Part shown: positions 1-8,537 of the stretch, one piece after another | Layout: each line of letters starts with the position of its first letter | Numbering within the stretch: position 1 is the stretch's first letter | Assembly (NCBI RefSeq): GCF_040529185.1 | Contig: NZ_CP159510.1 | Span: forward strand, 1,426,001-1,490,000 | Length of the DNA: 64,000 nt | Direction of reading: 5' to 3' | From: Sporolactobacillus sp. Y61 | Lineage (GTDB): Bacteria > Bacillota > Bacilli > Bacillales > Sporolactobacillaceae | Notes under the pieces: generated by a model | Database searches by the model: none | The model's input: the letters and a program-made list of their open reading frames with translations, nothing else | What the model was told of the DNA's origin: nothing | Made by a program: the position numbers and the translations under genes

Positions 1-387
1 GGGAAAAAAGTTGTGGCTATCCTCGGCGATGGTGGTTTTCAGATGACGATTCAGGAGCTGGCTGTGATTGCCGGACAGAAACTTCCGGTGAACATCTTTA
101 TTTTGAACAATCATACGCTGGGCATGGTGCGCCAGTGGCAGGAATCTTTCTACGGTGAGCGGTACGCGGCATCTATTCCGGATGTACAGCCTGATTTTGT
201 CCGCCTCGCGGAAAGTTACGGCATTACCGCCCGGCGCCTTTCCGATCCGGGCAAAGCGTCAGAAACCATCAAAGCCGCTCTTGAAGCGGATACGCCGATA
301 CTGATTGACTGCGTCGTGAAGCAGATGGAAAATGTAACACCGATGGTTCCTCCTGGTAAAGGATTGATGGAAATGACGGGAGCGTGA
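1..387 (+). CDS. ilvB: Acetolactate synthase large subunit, C-terminal part
   Basis: This is the C-terminal ~128 residues of the thiamine-diphosphate enzyme that makes acetolactate or acetohydroxybutyrate, the first common step of valine, leucine and isoleucine synthesis. The reading frame is open from base 1, so the start lies outside the window. The cofactor-binding motif is visible as GDGGFQM near codons 9-15, followed by NN about 27 residues later in the context LNNHTLGMVRQWQ. The C-terminus NVTPMVPPGKG is typical of bacterial IlvB. The stop is 4 nt before ilvN, and ilvC follows, giving a standard ilvBNC order. The upstream leader that would normally carry regulation is not in the window. 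Confidence 0.95.
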   Translation, partial: GKKVVAILGDGGFQMTIQELAVIAGQKLPVNIFILNNHTLGMVRQWQESFYGERYAASIPDVQPDFVRLAESYGITARRLSDPGKASETIKAALEADTPILIDCVVKQMENVTPMVPPGKGLMEMTGA

Positions 388-391
388 TCAC

Positions 392-652
392 ATGAAACAG
401 ACATTAATCGTTGAGACAGCACCGGGTCCTGATGTTCTCGCACGGGTGACGATGCTTCTGGCACGCGGCAATTTGTCTATTGCCGGTATGGATGCTGAAC
501 GACAAGACGCGCGGTTTCACCTGCGCCTGACCCTGGTGGCAGAACGTGAGCAGCAGGTAGAGCGCTTTATCCGGCAGGCGGAAAAACTGGTGGATGTCTA
601 TGCTGTTGCACCCCCTACTGAAAAAAGTGTTCGTATGAAAGCTGCAAAATGA
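392..652 (+). CDS. ilvN: Acetolactate synthase regulatory (small) subunit, short form
   Basis: An 86-residue ACT-domain protein that begins MKQTLIVETAPGPDVLARV, the usual beta-strand/helix start of an ACT domain; it would bind branched-chain amino acids and modulate IlvB. It starts 4 nt after the ilvB stop, so the two are probably translationally coupled. Most Bacilli IlvN/IlvH proteins have about 160-175 residues with a second C-terminal domain. This one ends after a single ACT domain with VDVYAV and a short basic tail, resembling the short IlvN/IlvM forms. The position between ilvB and ilvC supports the call; the short length is the only oddity. Confidence 0.88.
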   Translation: MKQTLIVETAPGPDVLARVTMLLARGNLSIAGMDAERQDARFHLRLTLVAEREQQVERFIRQAEKLVDVYAVAPPTEKSVRMKAAK

Positions 653-696
653 AAAGACGGAATATTGGAAATTAAAAAAACGAAGGAGATATGAAA

Positions 697-1731
697 ATGA
701 CAGCAACTGTTTACTATGATAACGATATCGATGATCAGGTTTTGCGCGGCAGGAAAATCGCGGTACTCGGGTATGGCTCACAGGGGCACTCACAGGCCCA
801 GAACCTGCGCGACAGCGGGTTTTCAGTGACAATCGGCGCGCGTCCGGGCAAATCCTGGGACAAAGCAGTGCGGGATGGTTTTACAGTAAAGACGGTTCGG
901 GAGGCTGCTGCTGAAGCGGATGTCGTGATGATGCTGCTCCCGGATGAACGTCAGCCGGAGGTGTATAACAAAGAAGTGGCGGAGGGACTTGAACCTGGAA
1001 ATGCACTCGCCTTTTCGCACGGCTTCAACATCCATTTTACTCAGATCGTTCCGCCGAAGGATGTCGATGTCTTTATGGTCGCACCGAAAGGTCCGGGTCA
1101 CTTCTGTCGCCGTGAATACCTGAACGGAGGCGGCGTTCCGGCATTCTACGCGGTTCATCAAAATGCGTCAGGTGACGCGGAAGCTCTGGCGCTTGCCTGG
1201 GCCAAAGGACTGGGTGCGGCACGTGCCGGTGTGCTGAAAACCACATTCAAAGAAGAGACGGAAACTGACCTGTTTGGCGAACAGGCCGTACTGATGGGCG
1301 GCTTGACGCACCTGATTGAGGCAGGCTTTGAAACGCTTGTTGAAGCGGGCTATCAGCCGGAAAATGCCTATTTTGAAACCTGCCACGAGATGAAAATGCT
1401 CACCGATCTGATCTATGAAAACGGGTTAACCGGTATGCGTTACTCCTGCTCGGATACATCGAAATTCGGCGATTTCACCGTCGGGCGTTATGTCATCGAT
1501 GAAGGCGTAAAAGCGCGGATGAAAAAGGTCCTGGAGAATATCCAGTCGGGTAAGTTTGCCCGTGACTGGGTTCTTGAAAATAAAGTCGGACGCCCGATGT
1601 TCAATGCACTTCAGCAAAAAGAAAATAATTCCCAGCTGGAACAGGTTGGACGCGAGCTGCGCCGCCTGATGCCGTTTGTTAAAGAAGGCAAGCAGGACGC
1701 AGCAGACATCACGGCAAACGTTACACAATAA
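697..1731 (+). CDS. ilvC: Ketol-acid reductoisomerase (NADP+)
   Basis: This enzyme isomerises and reduces acetolactate to dihydroxyisovalerate, the second step of valine/isoleucine synthesis. It is about 344 residues, the usual length of the short class I form. The Rossmann motif [12 protein letters not shown] is at about residues 25-36, MMLLPDE at about 84, and the metal-binding motif [11 protein letters not shown] at about 190. The ATG at 697 is chosen because the AAGGAG at 683-688 sits 8 nt upstream; an in-frame ATG at 691 is only 2 nt from it. It follows ilvN by about 45 nt and is the last gene of the ilvBNC unit, with a terminator-like hairpin downstream. Confidence 0.95.
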   Translation: MTATVYYDNDIDDQVLRGRKIAVLGYGSQGHSQAQNLRDSGFSVTIGARPGKSWDKAVRDGFTVKTVREAAAEADVVMMLLPDERQPEVYNKEVAEGLEPGNALAFSHGFNIHFTQIVPPKDVDVFMVAPKGPGHFCRREYLNGGGVPAFYAVHQNASGDAEALALAWAKGLGAARAGVLKTTFKEETETDLFGEQAVLMGGLTHLIEAGFETLVEAGYQPENAYFETCHEMKMLTDLIYENGLTGMRYSCSDTSKFGDFTVGRYVIDEGVKARMKKVLENIQSGKFARDWVLENKVGRPMFNALQQKENNSQLEQVGRELRRLMPFVKEGKQDAADITANVTQ

Positions 1732-1878
1732 GCCGGATAAACCCGGATTGGAACGGGAGAAAGGGGGAAGAACATTGGGGATCAGGTATCAGGTTTATGT
1801 GACCGTCCGGCATGTTGGTTTCATGATCTGCGGCGGCCATGCAGATTCTGATGAACTGCCCCGGATCAAACATTTGGC

Positions 1879-1910
1879 GGCCGGGCCTTCGTCAAAGGCC
1901 GGCCCGTTTT
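1879..1910 (+). terminator. Rho-independent terminator after ilvC
   Basis: A GC-rich stem made of GGCCGGGCCTT and AAGGCCGGCC (about 10 pairs with one bulged G), with a five-base loop, is followed by GTTTT. It lies about 150 nt after ilvC and just before ylmA, so it probably ends the ilv operon. The short T-run makes it moderately strong. Confidence 0.65.
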
Positions 1911-1927
1911 GAAGGGTGGAACGGTAA

Positions 1928-2710
1928 ATGATCATTGACGCCAGAGATGTCAGTTGGGTGCGGGCGGATCGTACTATTCTCCATCATGTGGACTGGCAGA
2001 TACAAAAAGGAGAATATTGGTCGCTGGTCGGTCTGAACGGATCAGGCAAAACCACCCTGCTCAAGATGATCAACGGTTACATCTGGCCGACAAGCGGTTC
2101 ACTTTCCGTGCTGAACAAGCCGTTCGGATCATACGATCTGCGCGAATTACGCAAGAAAATCGGCTGGGTCAGTTCAGCACTTTCAGAAAGAATCAGGCCG
2201 GCTGATGATCCGGAGTCCATTGTCCTCAGCGGCCGATTTGCCTCTATCGGTCTTTACGACAGCGTGTCACCGGATGAATGTGAAAAAGCTCAGGCTTTAT
2301 TAAACAGGCTGGGATGCTCATCGTTTGCGGGCAGAGCATTCGGACTTCTGTCTCAGGGCGAAAAGCAGCGCGTTCTGATTGCCCGGGCATTAATGGCTGA
2401 CCCGGAGCTTCTGATCCTTGATGAACCCTGTAACGGACTGGATCTCTTTGCCAGAGAGCAATTGCTGTCCCTGATCTCCCGCCTGGCCCATTCAGCAGAG
2501 GCACCGTCTCTGATATTCGTGACGCACCATGTTGAAGAAATTCTGCCATGCTTTGAACATACTTTACTGCTTAAGGCGGGGACGGTTTTTAAATCCGGAA
2601 AAACAGGTGAAGTCATGACGCCTGAGGTGATGACAGATTTTTACGATCACCGTGTTTCCGTTCAGAGGCGAAGCGGGCGTCTTCACGTGGATCTGTGCGT
2701 TCATGGATAG
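1928..2710 (+). CDS. ylmA: ABC transporter ATP-binding protein, YlmA-like
   Basis: A stand-alone ABC ATPase of 260 residues. Walker A is GLNGSGKTTLL at about residues 35-45, the signature is LSQGEKQRVLIARAL at about 140, Walker B is LLILDEPCNGLD at about 162, and the switch histidine lies in VTHHVEE. The overall sequence resembles the YlmA/ModF-like group found next to no permease gene. Its substrate is unknown. It starts after an AAGGGTGG-like ribosome binding site, is separated from ilvC by a terminator, and has no permease partner nearby, so a role other than transport is possible. Confidence 0.85.
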   Translation: MIIDARDVSWVRADRTILHHVDWQIQKGEYWSLVGLNGSGKTTLLKMINGYIWPTSGSLSVLNKPFGSYDLRELRKKIGWVSSALSERIRPADDPESIVLSGRFASIGLYDSVSPDECEKAQALLNRLGCSSFAGRAFGLLSQGEKQRVLIARALMADPELLILDEPCNGLDLFAREQLLSLISRLAHSAEAPSLIFVTHHVEEILPCFEHTLLLKAGTVFKSGKTGEVMTPEVMTDFYDHRVSVQRRSGRLHVDLCVHG

Positions 2711-2944
2711 TCCAGCGGTTCATTATATAGTATCGATCACATTGAGAGCTCTTCTGTGACTCTTTCGGTTTGGAAAAACCCGGAAGAGAGCGGAAGAGCT
2801 TTATTGTACAAAAATCTCTGCCGGATCCTGATCACAGGGTTCAGGGTACTCATTGGTAAGCAGCAAATGAAACAAAAAGTCGCGCGTAAAAAGTAATACC
2901 AGTAAAAAGGATGCATGATCTTCTGACTATTTCAGCTGTTTTCC
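2711..2944. other. Intergenic region without a gene
   Basis: No coding sequence is visible. The region contains a long nested inverted repeat (GCTCTTC at 2748-2754 with GAAGAGC at 2793-2799, and an inner GGTTT/AAACC stem) followed by TTTATTG. This may be a weak terminator for ylmA. The remainder has no recognised feature. Confidence 0.4.
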
Positions 2945-2990
2945 TTTCAGCGTGCGGGATATTTCGGGGTTTTTCATGACTTATGGCTGT

Positions 2991-3019
2991 GTTCTTTTAA
3001 AAATTATGTGTTTTATAAT
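2991..3019 (+). promoter_or_regulatory. Probable sigma-A promoter in the duplicated yukE leader
   Basis: A perfect TATAAT is present at 3014-3019 with a weak -35 (around GTTCTT). The same hexamer and flanking bases recur upstream of the intact yukE. This copy could drive the yukE relic and the downstream LXG toxin genes. Confidence 0.45.
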
Positions 3020-3137
3020 GTGGGAAAGAAAGTGCTTACTTCACAAAATCATCACAAAATGGTCTCATATATGCCAAATGATGAAGCCCCTCCTTCAGCC
3101 GTACTGTGATCTGCAATAACCCCTGGGAGTTTTTTTC

Positions 3138-3426
3138 ATGGCAGGCAGATCAGGATCATACCGGGAGAATGACGCAGTTTCGCAGCCAAATACGGACAGG
3201 AATCGGTGAATACAGGAGATCTGATCAGAGGCTGAACGGAATAATTGATCAGCCGGGACAGTTCTGGGAGGGCACTTCAAGCGGGGCGTTCCGGGATCAG
3301 TATATCTGACTTCGCCTTCTTTCCAGCTGATGCAGTAGCTTCCGGATACATCAACAGGGAGCCCGTGAAGATGGCGAACCTCCTTGAAGAAACTGATCAG
3401 CGAAAGGCCGGTCAGACCAACAGTAA
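3138..3426 (+). pseudogene. Decayed WXG100 protein gene (yukE-like)
   Basis: A degraded copy of the yukE gene found at 16541-16834. It keeps the ribosome binding region, an ATGGCAGG start and blocks such as IDQPGQFWEGTSSGAFRDQY (intact copy: MIDQLGQVWEGSSSQAFRDQY) and LLEETDQRKAGQ, including the WEG turn. The frame is broken just after the start, and a TGA follows the DQYI block. It cannot make a full WXG100 protein. It is followed by the LXG toxin operon, suggesting that each toxin locus once had its own WXG100 gene or that the operon head was duplicated. Confidence 0.8.
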
Positions 3427-3562
3427 ATCAGTAAAATCCGGCCGGACTTTTTCGCGGAGATTCGGCTGTTTATGCAGTATGAAGAAGGAATCATACCCGG
3501 CCGGACGGGAGTACATAAAACTCAGGCTCAGCCAGGTCTTTTTAACGGGAAGGGGTGTTTCC

Positions 3563-3991
3563 ATGGGAGCTTCTGAAACGCTGAACATGATTTTTCGCAC
3601 GCTGTCGTATCGCTCCGCGGCACTTGACGATCAGATCGAACGACTGAAACGTGCCAACAGAAAGCTGGGACGAGAACAGGCGGAGGCGCTGCACGCGATC
3701 CGCCGTCTGACTCAGCCGGAAACAGGAGCGCACTGGACTGGCTCCCATGCCCGTTCTTTTCAAAGGAAAAGGGATGATGCGCAGGACAGGATGCGTGCCA
3801 GAATGACAGCAAGCATAGACGGCTACCAGCGAGGGATTGAATCGAAAATTCGCGAGCTGCGGATGGAAAGTGATTTTCTCCAGTCAACCGGCAGTATGGC
3901 AAGGGAAGCCGGCCGAATGCTGGACAGAGGGGAAAAAGCAGCAGATGCTCTGGAACGCAATCTGACATCTATTAAAAGGCGGTTGTTCTAA
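3563..3991 (+). CDS. YwqH-like LXG-associated helical protein
   Basis: A 142-residue protein predicted to be almost entirely alpha-helical. It resembles the DUF5082/YwqH family, which is encoded upstream of LXG toxins and serves as a targeting partner for T7SS export. A WTG motif (HWTGSHARSFQ, about residues 60-70) sits between two helical arms, as in WXG100-like proteins, followed by a KRDDAQ helix. The ATG at 3563 is chosen because AAGGGG lies about 8 nt upstream and because the family starts at this point; the frame continues open upstream but overlaps the yukE relic. It overlaps the next gene by one base. Family assignment is from recall of the YwqH-YwqI-YwqJ order. Confidence 0.72.
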   Translation: MGASETLNMIFRTLSYRSAALDDQIERLKRANRKLGREQAEALHAIRRLTQPETGAHWTGSHARSFQRKRDDAQDRMRARMTASIDGYQRGIESKIRELRMESDFLQSTGSMAREAGRMLDRGEKAADALERNLTSIKRRLF

Positions 3992-4245
3992 TGTACAAGA
4001 TTGAGCTCAATGACAGTGTGGTGAAGAGTCGAATAGACCAGGCGGAACAGGCCCTCAGTCGCTTGATGCCTCCGGGATCTTTTTCCTGTGGCAGTAATCG
4101 GCTGGCTGCAACAGGAGCCTGGCGGGAAAGGGAACAGATGCTGGTACGGCTTTTATCTGCCTATCTGGCCGGTGTGCAGAAAAATATCAGTGATACACGG
4201 GCCAATGTTGACCTTCTGAAGCGGCAGGACGAGGTGATCAGATGA
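3991..4245 (+). CDS. YwqI-like LXG-associated helical protein
   Basis: An 84-residue helical protein in the position of YwqI/DUF5344. In known LXG loci this type of small partner binds the helical N-terminus of the toxin and helps deliver it to EssC. It begins MYKIELNDSVVKSRIDQAEQ and ends in a helix NVDLLKRQDEVIR. Its start overlaps the stop of the YwqH-like gene and its stop overlaps the toxin start by 4 nt, so the three genes are tightly coupled. No catalytic motif is visible. Confidence 0.68.
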   Translation: MYKIELNDSVVKSRIDQAEQALSRLMPPGSFSCGSNRLAATGAWREREQMLVRLLSAYLAGVQKNISDTRANVDLLKRQDEVIR

Positions 4246-6290
4246 GGGCGGCCCGTTATGGCGGCGCAGGTTCGGCAGGCAGCACTCAGGTTTATGATGC
4301 GGAATCACTCAAAGCTGCTGCTGAATCGCAGGCAGATACTTATCAAAATCTTCGCGATCAGTTCCATGCTCTCCGGACAGCGTTTACGCAGCTCTCTGAA
4401 CTGGGTTCCGACTTCCAGGGGCAGGGCGCAACCGCGATTAAAAACTTCTATTCAGCGCAGGTGCAAGTCGTTGATGCCTGGCTGAGACTTCTGGACAAGC
4501 AGGTCGCTTATTATCGGGGCATTGCCGGTGAGATTGACGACAGGCAGTTAGGTGGCAGGACCCATGTGCAAATCCCTTTTCTCAATGAAGATCTGATGAT
4601 GGGCTACGCCCGTTCCAAAGCTATGATCAGGGATCAGCGCGAACAGATTTCCCGAATCCTCCGCAGTGTTTCCGATCTTGTTTCAATCCCCGTTTTCTCT
4701 AATCATGATGTGGATCAGGCACTGGATGAGGCTGAAAAAAAGCGGGCGCAGACGGTGCTTGATGTCCAGAATCTTGATCAGAGCCTGACGAGTGAATACC
4801 ATCAGATTACCGAAGATCTGCCGTACATTGCCTCGCTTTATGGCGAACTGATTCACGCAACGAAGCAGGGTGCGGACGTGCAGCCGATGCATTTCAACGC
4901 TGAAGCCTGGCGTAGCAGTGCTATTTACCAGGCACAGGATGAAATGAAGCAGGTAACGGGAAATTATCTGCAATACAAAAAGCAGCAGGAAAATGTTCGC
5001 GAGATGGAGAAGCAGAAAGAGGCGGAAGCAAACCGGCCATGGTATCAAAAAGCCGGATCTGCGATGGCCACATTTGCCGGTGAGCTCTCCGGCTATTATG
5101 ATTATCTCAGGGCGGTCGAAGGCATCGATCCGGAGACCGGACGAAAGCTGAGCGCCGGCGAACGCGCCACTGCCGGGGCCATGGCGGCGGCAACATTTAT
5201 CCCGATTATCGGCTGGGGCGGACGGATCGCCAAAGGCGGCACGGCCCTCTACAAAACGACGCGCGGCACGGAAGCAGTCGGTAAAGCACTGAACACTTAC
5301 GACCAGGCAAACCAAACACTCAAAGTGCTCAGCCAAAGTGAAAAAGGAATCACCGCCCTGCTCGCCGCAAACGGCATCACTCAGGCCACCACCGGCAGAG
5401 ATCTGTTCGGCAGACAGCTGACGGAAGACGAGCAAAGAAGCAGCCTCCTTCAAGGCGTGTTCATGATGAATCTCTTCACCCGCAGGCTCGCCATTTCACC
5501 CGAGCAAAAAGCGAGTGTGCATGAGCAGAGCCAGGCATTTAAAGCACATGTAGCCAAAATTGTCCATAATGCTAAAGCATCGGTCAGCTCAAACAAATGG
5601 AAACCGGCGATGGCCGGGGCATCCGATGATCTTGCGAAAGTGAGTGATGATGCAGAGGGTATAGCGAAGACACTTAGTGCGACGAAAGTTGATAGGTCGG
5701 GGAATATTGGTGAGAAGAGCTCAGCAGGTGTTGGGAGAGCGAATGATGACGCTATACATTCTAATTTAGTTAGTACTTTCGGAGAAATGAATGATGAAGA
5801 TGCTATTAGATATAATCAATATTGGGTAGATGTCTCAAAAGGATTGGACACTGAAACTCGAGTAAAATTAACTCAATGGGGTCACTATAGACCAAGCACT
5901 AGTCTATACAGTGAGTACAAACATGTATATGATAACCCTAAATATTATAATCAGGAAACGGGAGAAATTTATTGGCCTAAGAATAATGGTGCAGAACTAG
6001 GGACTGAGGAAAGAGTATCCATGGGATCTGGAGATACATTTGGTAGAATTGGAGGAGAAAAAGGAAGGTTCGTCGCTCCTTGTGGAACTTCTCCAGAACA
6101 ACTATCACTTGCTCCAGGAACCGACTTGTCTAAATACACGGAGTATAGAGTTTTGCAAGAGATACCTGATATTGAAAAAGCAAGGGTAGCCCCTTGGTTT
6201 GATCAACCAGGTGGAGGAATTCAATTCTTCATGCCAGCGAAAATAAAGGATTTATTACAACAGGGGTATATTGAAAAAATAGGAAAGTAA
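4242..6290 (+). CDS. LXG-domain T7SS toxin with TNT-type NAD+ glycohydrolase tip
   Basis: A 682-residue polymorphic toxin. Residues ~10-220 form the helical LXG targeting domain, with FQGQGATAIKNFY near 65-77 as the conserved turn. Residues ~280-330 contain a pre-toxin segment (GIDPETGRKLSAGERATAG, then AAATFIPIIGWGG). Residues ~421-477 are the segment duplicated downstream at 7774. Residues ~565-682 match the TNT domain: FGRIGGEKGRFVAPCG, YRVLQEIP, VAPWFDQPGGGIQF, with the arginine and glutamine that correspond to TNT active-site positions. TNT toxins destroy NAD+ in the target. The DNA turns strongly AT-rich after about 5675, exactly where the tip begins, so the tip was probably swapped in. 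The start overlaps the YwqI-like gene. Confidence 0.85.
   Translation: MRAARYGGAGSAGSTQVYDAESLKAAAESQADTYQNLRDQFHALRTAFTQLSELGSDFQGQGATAIKNFYSAQVQVVDAWLRLLDKQVAYYRGIAGEIDDRQLGGRTHVQIPFLNEDLMMGYARSKAMIRDQREQISRILRSVSDLVSIPVFSNHDVDQALDEAEKKRAQTVLDVQNLDQSLTSEYHQITEDLPYIASLYGELIHATKQGADVQPMHFNAEAWRSSAIYQAQDEMKQVTGNYLQYKKQQENVREMEKQKEAEANRPWYQKAGSAMATFAGELSGYYDYLRAVEGIDPETGRKLSAGERATAGAMAAATFIPIIGWGGRIAKGGTALYKTTRGTEAVGKALNTYDQANQTLKVLSQSEKGITALLAANGITQATTGRDLFGRQLTEDEQRSSLLQGVFMMNLFTRRLAISPEQKASVHEQSQAFKAHVAKIVHNAKASVSSNKWKPAMAGASDDLAKVSDDAEGIAKTLSATKVDRSGNIGEKSSAGVGRANDDAIHSNLVSTFGEMNDEDAIRYNQYWVDVSKGLDTETRVKLTQWGHYRPSTSLYSEYKHVYDNPKYYNQETGEIYWPKNNGAELGTEERVSMGSGDTFGRIGGEKGRFVAPCGTSPEQLSLAPGTDLSKYTEYRVLQEIPDIEKARVAPWFDQPGGGIQFFMPAKIKDLLQQGYIEKIGK
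5505..5671 (+). repeat. Pre-tip anchor repeat, copy 1 (in the active toxin)
   Basis: A 167-bp segment starting CAAAAAGCGAGTGTGCATGA and ending GGGTATAGCGAAGAC that recurs at 7774-7940 at the same length with about 90% identity by hand alignment. The last ~50 bp are identical, right up to the point where the toxin tips diverge. It encodes the stretch from QKASVHEQSQAFKAH to DDAEGIAKT. It is the expected homology arm for exchange of toxin tips. Confidence 0.85.
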
Positions 6291-6306
6291 GGAAGTGTGA
6301 TTAATT

Positions 6307-6735
6307 TTGAAGCTCCTAAAATTATTGGATACAATGGATTTGAAGAAAGAAATAAATCCAAAAATAAAAACTTTAAACTATTATTCTAACGAGATATATT
6401 TCAGCCATCCTAATTTAGGCTATGATGGTTCTTATATTTATAGTGATGCCCAAGGGTATCATTATGTTGAAACAGAAAGAGGTGAGAAAACAACACATAA
6501 AGTAACAGATGATGTATTTGAAATTAGTTATTGGGTGCTTGAACCGATTGTAAGCGAGATTGCCTTTAATTTTGAATCAAAAAATAGAGTTTATGGTGAA
6601 GATTCTAGGAAGCTGGCTTTTAGAAAAAAATTAGAACTTTTCTCATTAATTGGAGAAAATTTTAAAAAGAGAGAAGAAATTGAGCAAAGTGAAATATTAA
6701 AAAGAGTACCATATAAACATATCAAAGAAAATTAA
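6307..6735 (+). CDS. Putative immunity protein, Imm63-like
   Basis: A 142-residue, AT-rich soluble protein directly after the TNT toxin (16 nt), the position of the cognate immunity gene. It contains YDGSYIYSDAQGYHYVETER around residues 38-57 and a helical end with EISYWVLEPIVSEIAF and DSRKLAFRKKLELFSLIG. This pattern resembles the Imm63 family as I remember it; a profile search would settle the name. The TTG at 6307 is the first usable start, with AAGGAAG about 9 nt upstream; an in-frame GTG at 6295 is followed at once by a stop. It would neutralise the toxin inside the producer. Confidence 0.65.
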   Translation: MKLLKLLDTMDLKKEINPKIKTLNYYSNEIYFSHPNLGYDGSYIYSDAQGYHYVETERGEKTTHKVTDDVFEISYWVLEPIVSEIAFNFESKNRVYGEDSRKLAFRKKLELFSLIGENFKKREEIEQSEILKRVPYKHIKEN

Positions 6736-6819
6736 CATAGACTAGTGCATCGTAACTACGATTTCAAAGTTTATTGTAATAAAATTCCTTTTTTGGTACT
6801 ATTTAGTTAAAAAAGTGAA

Positions 6820-7773
6820 ATGATGCGACACATAAAATACATTATTGCTTTGAATGACGACGAAGTGACCCTCCTTGAGAAGATCTTTAAAGACAAAACG
6901 ACCAGTCAAACCACCAAGAAACGCAGTCAGATTTTACTGGATGCCGACGTCAATCACGGAAAAACACGCCAACGTAAAGAAATTGCAAAATAAAGTCGCG
7001 TTGCCCCTTAACCGTAGCCAATGTGATCAGGCTTTTTGTAAACAACGGCCTGGATGATGCCCTAACTTTTAAACGCGGTTAAGGTTCAAATCACTCAAAC
7101 CAAAAAATCGATGGCGAAGCCGAAACAAAAATCATTGAACTGGCTTGCGGACCTGCGCCTGAAGGCTATTCGCGCTGGTCATTACGGCTGTTGGAAAAGG
7201 AATCCAAAGTGATTTTGGATGTGCCTGTGAAAAAAGATGCAATCGGTCGGATGTTAAAAAAAACGAACTTAAACCTCACCGTGATGACTACTGAGCGATC
7301 CCCAAGAAACAAGACGCCGATTTTGTAGCACATATGGAGGACGTGCTGGACGTCTATTCGCAACCGTATGATCCACAAAAGCCGTTAATCTGTCTGGATG
7401 AAAAGACCTACATGATGCATGCGGATAAAGTTAAACCCTTACCGATCAAAAACAAAAGCCCACGCAAAATCGACTATGAATATGAACGAAAAGGTTCCTG
7501 TTCTATCTTCGGACTTATTGAACCCTTGACCGGCAAGCAATATGTCGATGTCAGACCGACTCGGACAGCGGTGGACTTTGCCGAAGTGGTGCATCATTTA
7601 GTTGATGATTTATATCCCCAAGCCGAGAAAATAGTTCTGGTTATGGACAATCTGAACACGCATCGCATCAGCTCGTTGTATAAAAAGTATCCGCCGGCCG
7701 AAGCCAGACGAATTTTGGATAAACTGGACATTCACTATACGCCGAAACACGGCAGTTGGCTAAATATTGCAGA
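6820..7773 (+). pseudogene. Degenerate IS630-family transposase
   Basis: Remnant of a Tc1/mariner-type transposase. The N-terminal helix-turn-helix region (MMRHIKYIIALNDDEVTLL and onward) ends at a stop near 6990, with multiple frame breaks up to 7330. An in-frame catalytic part follows, containing ICLDEKTYM, VMDNLNTHR and HYTPKHGSWLNIA, which are hallmark blocks of IS630 transposases. The usual sequence after SWLNIA is missing: the element is cut there and joined directly to the duplicated LXG segment at 7774. It is not functional. Confidence 0.8.
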
Positions 7774-7940
7774 CAAAAAGCGAGTGTGCATGAGCAAAGT
7801 CAAGCGTTTAAAGCACATGTAGCCAAAATTGTCCGCGATACAAAAGCATCAGTCAGCTCAAGTCAATGGAAACCGGCAATGGACGGGGCGTCCGATGATC
7901 TTGCGAAAGTGAGTGATGATGCAGAGGGTATAGCGAAGAC
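7774..7940 (+). repeat. Pre-tip anchor repeat, copy 2 (orphan cassette)
   Basis: Second copy of the 167-bp segment of 5505-5671. It is colinear without gaps, with differences concentrated in the 5' two thirds. It begins exactly where the IS630 relic is cut off. Confidence 0.85.
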
Positions 7941-8537
7941 GCAGCGATTGGCGAAAAGTGATACGAATGTTAACAAGGCAGATGAAGTGATTGAAAACAA
8001 AATTGAAGGTTTAAGAAAAAATGAAGTTCATGGTATTGAAATAGATAGATCTAACCATGGAAGATATACAAACAGATTAGATTATTTGCATAATAAATTT
8101 GGAGCAATGTCTGCAAGTGAATTACACGCTGAAATTAATAGGCCACAGTTAAGAAGAATGTTAGAAGACTATAGTCCATCTGATTATGCGAGAAACTAGC
8201 AGGGAAGTACTCCTTATTTTGGAATAAATGAATATGTAGATAAATTTTATTCAAAGGGTACTGTACTATGCGCAGGAGAGCCATATACTTCGTGGTATTT
8301 TTCGAAAAATGAGGTTATCTTGGAATCCGGAAAGGATGCGCAAAAACTCTTTGAGGGCTTACAAGTAAAACTTTTTTTGCTGAAGGTATGGATAAAGCGA
8401 TTTACAGAGAGAAAATGGGAGCATATAGATTGAATGCTGATTTAAAAGGAGCAAATGGTTTTGCAAAAGCAAATCCACAGTTTGGAAAAGGCGGCTTAGA
8501 ACAAATTTTTATCCCTGATTTTCAAGAGTTATTGCAT
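7774..8537 (+). pseudogene. Orphan toxin-tip cassette with LXG anchor, broken
   Basis: A displaced C-terminal piece of a second LXG toxin, not preceded by a start or an LXG domain. It starts with the 167-bp anchor shared with the intact toxin, then a different AT-rich tip. The frame reads to a TAG at 8197, continues with YVDKFYSKGTVLCAGEP, and shifts by one base in a T7 run at 8372-8378. It then reads through FAKANPQFGKGGLEQIFIP. The AGEP and NPxFGxGGxxQ blocks resemble tips seen in Rhs/LXG polymorphic toxins. I do not recognise the enzyme activity. It is inactive as it stands but could be captured by recombination at the anchor. Confidence 0.7.

Larger units (their letters stand above)
2945..3426 (+). 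repeat. Direct repeat copy 1: yukE promoter region plus decayed yukE
   Basis: This stretch matches 16298-16834 nearly base for base in its first ~100 nt (from TTTCAGCGTGCGGGA through TTTTATAATGTG and GAAAGAAAGTGCTTACTTCAC) and more loosely in the following gene. It is a second copy of the 5' end of the T7SS operon and lies at the opposite edge of the toxin island. The two copies bracket about 12.9 kb of toxin cassettes and insertion sequences. Confidence 0.8.

Noticed and set aside
1676..1912. 78-codon frame between ilvC and ylmA
   Set aside because: It overlaps the end of ilvC, runs through the terminator hairpin and has no start signal.
4683..5453. Minus-strand open frame of 256 codons opposite the LXG toxin
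   Set aside because: It overlaps the toxin gene in antisense and shows no family features. Its only use was to expose the similar antisense frame at 15925-16224, which supports the LXG fossil.
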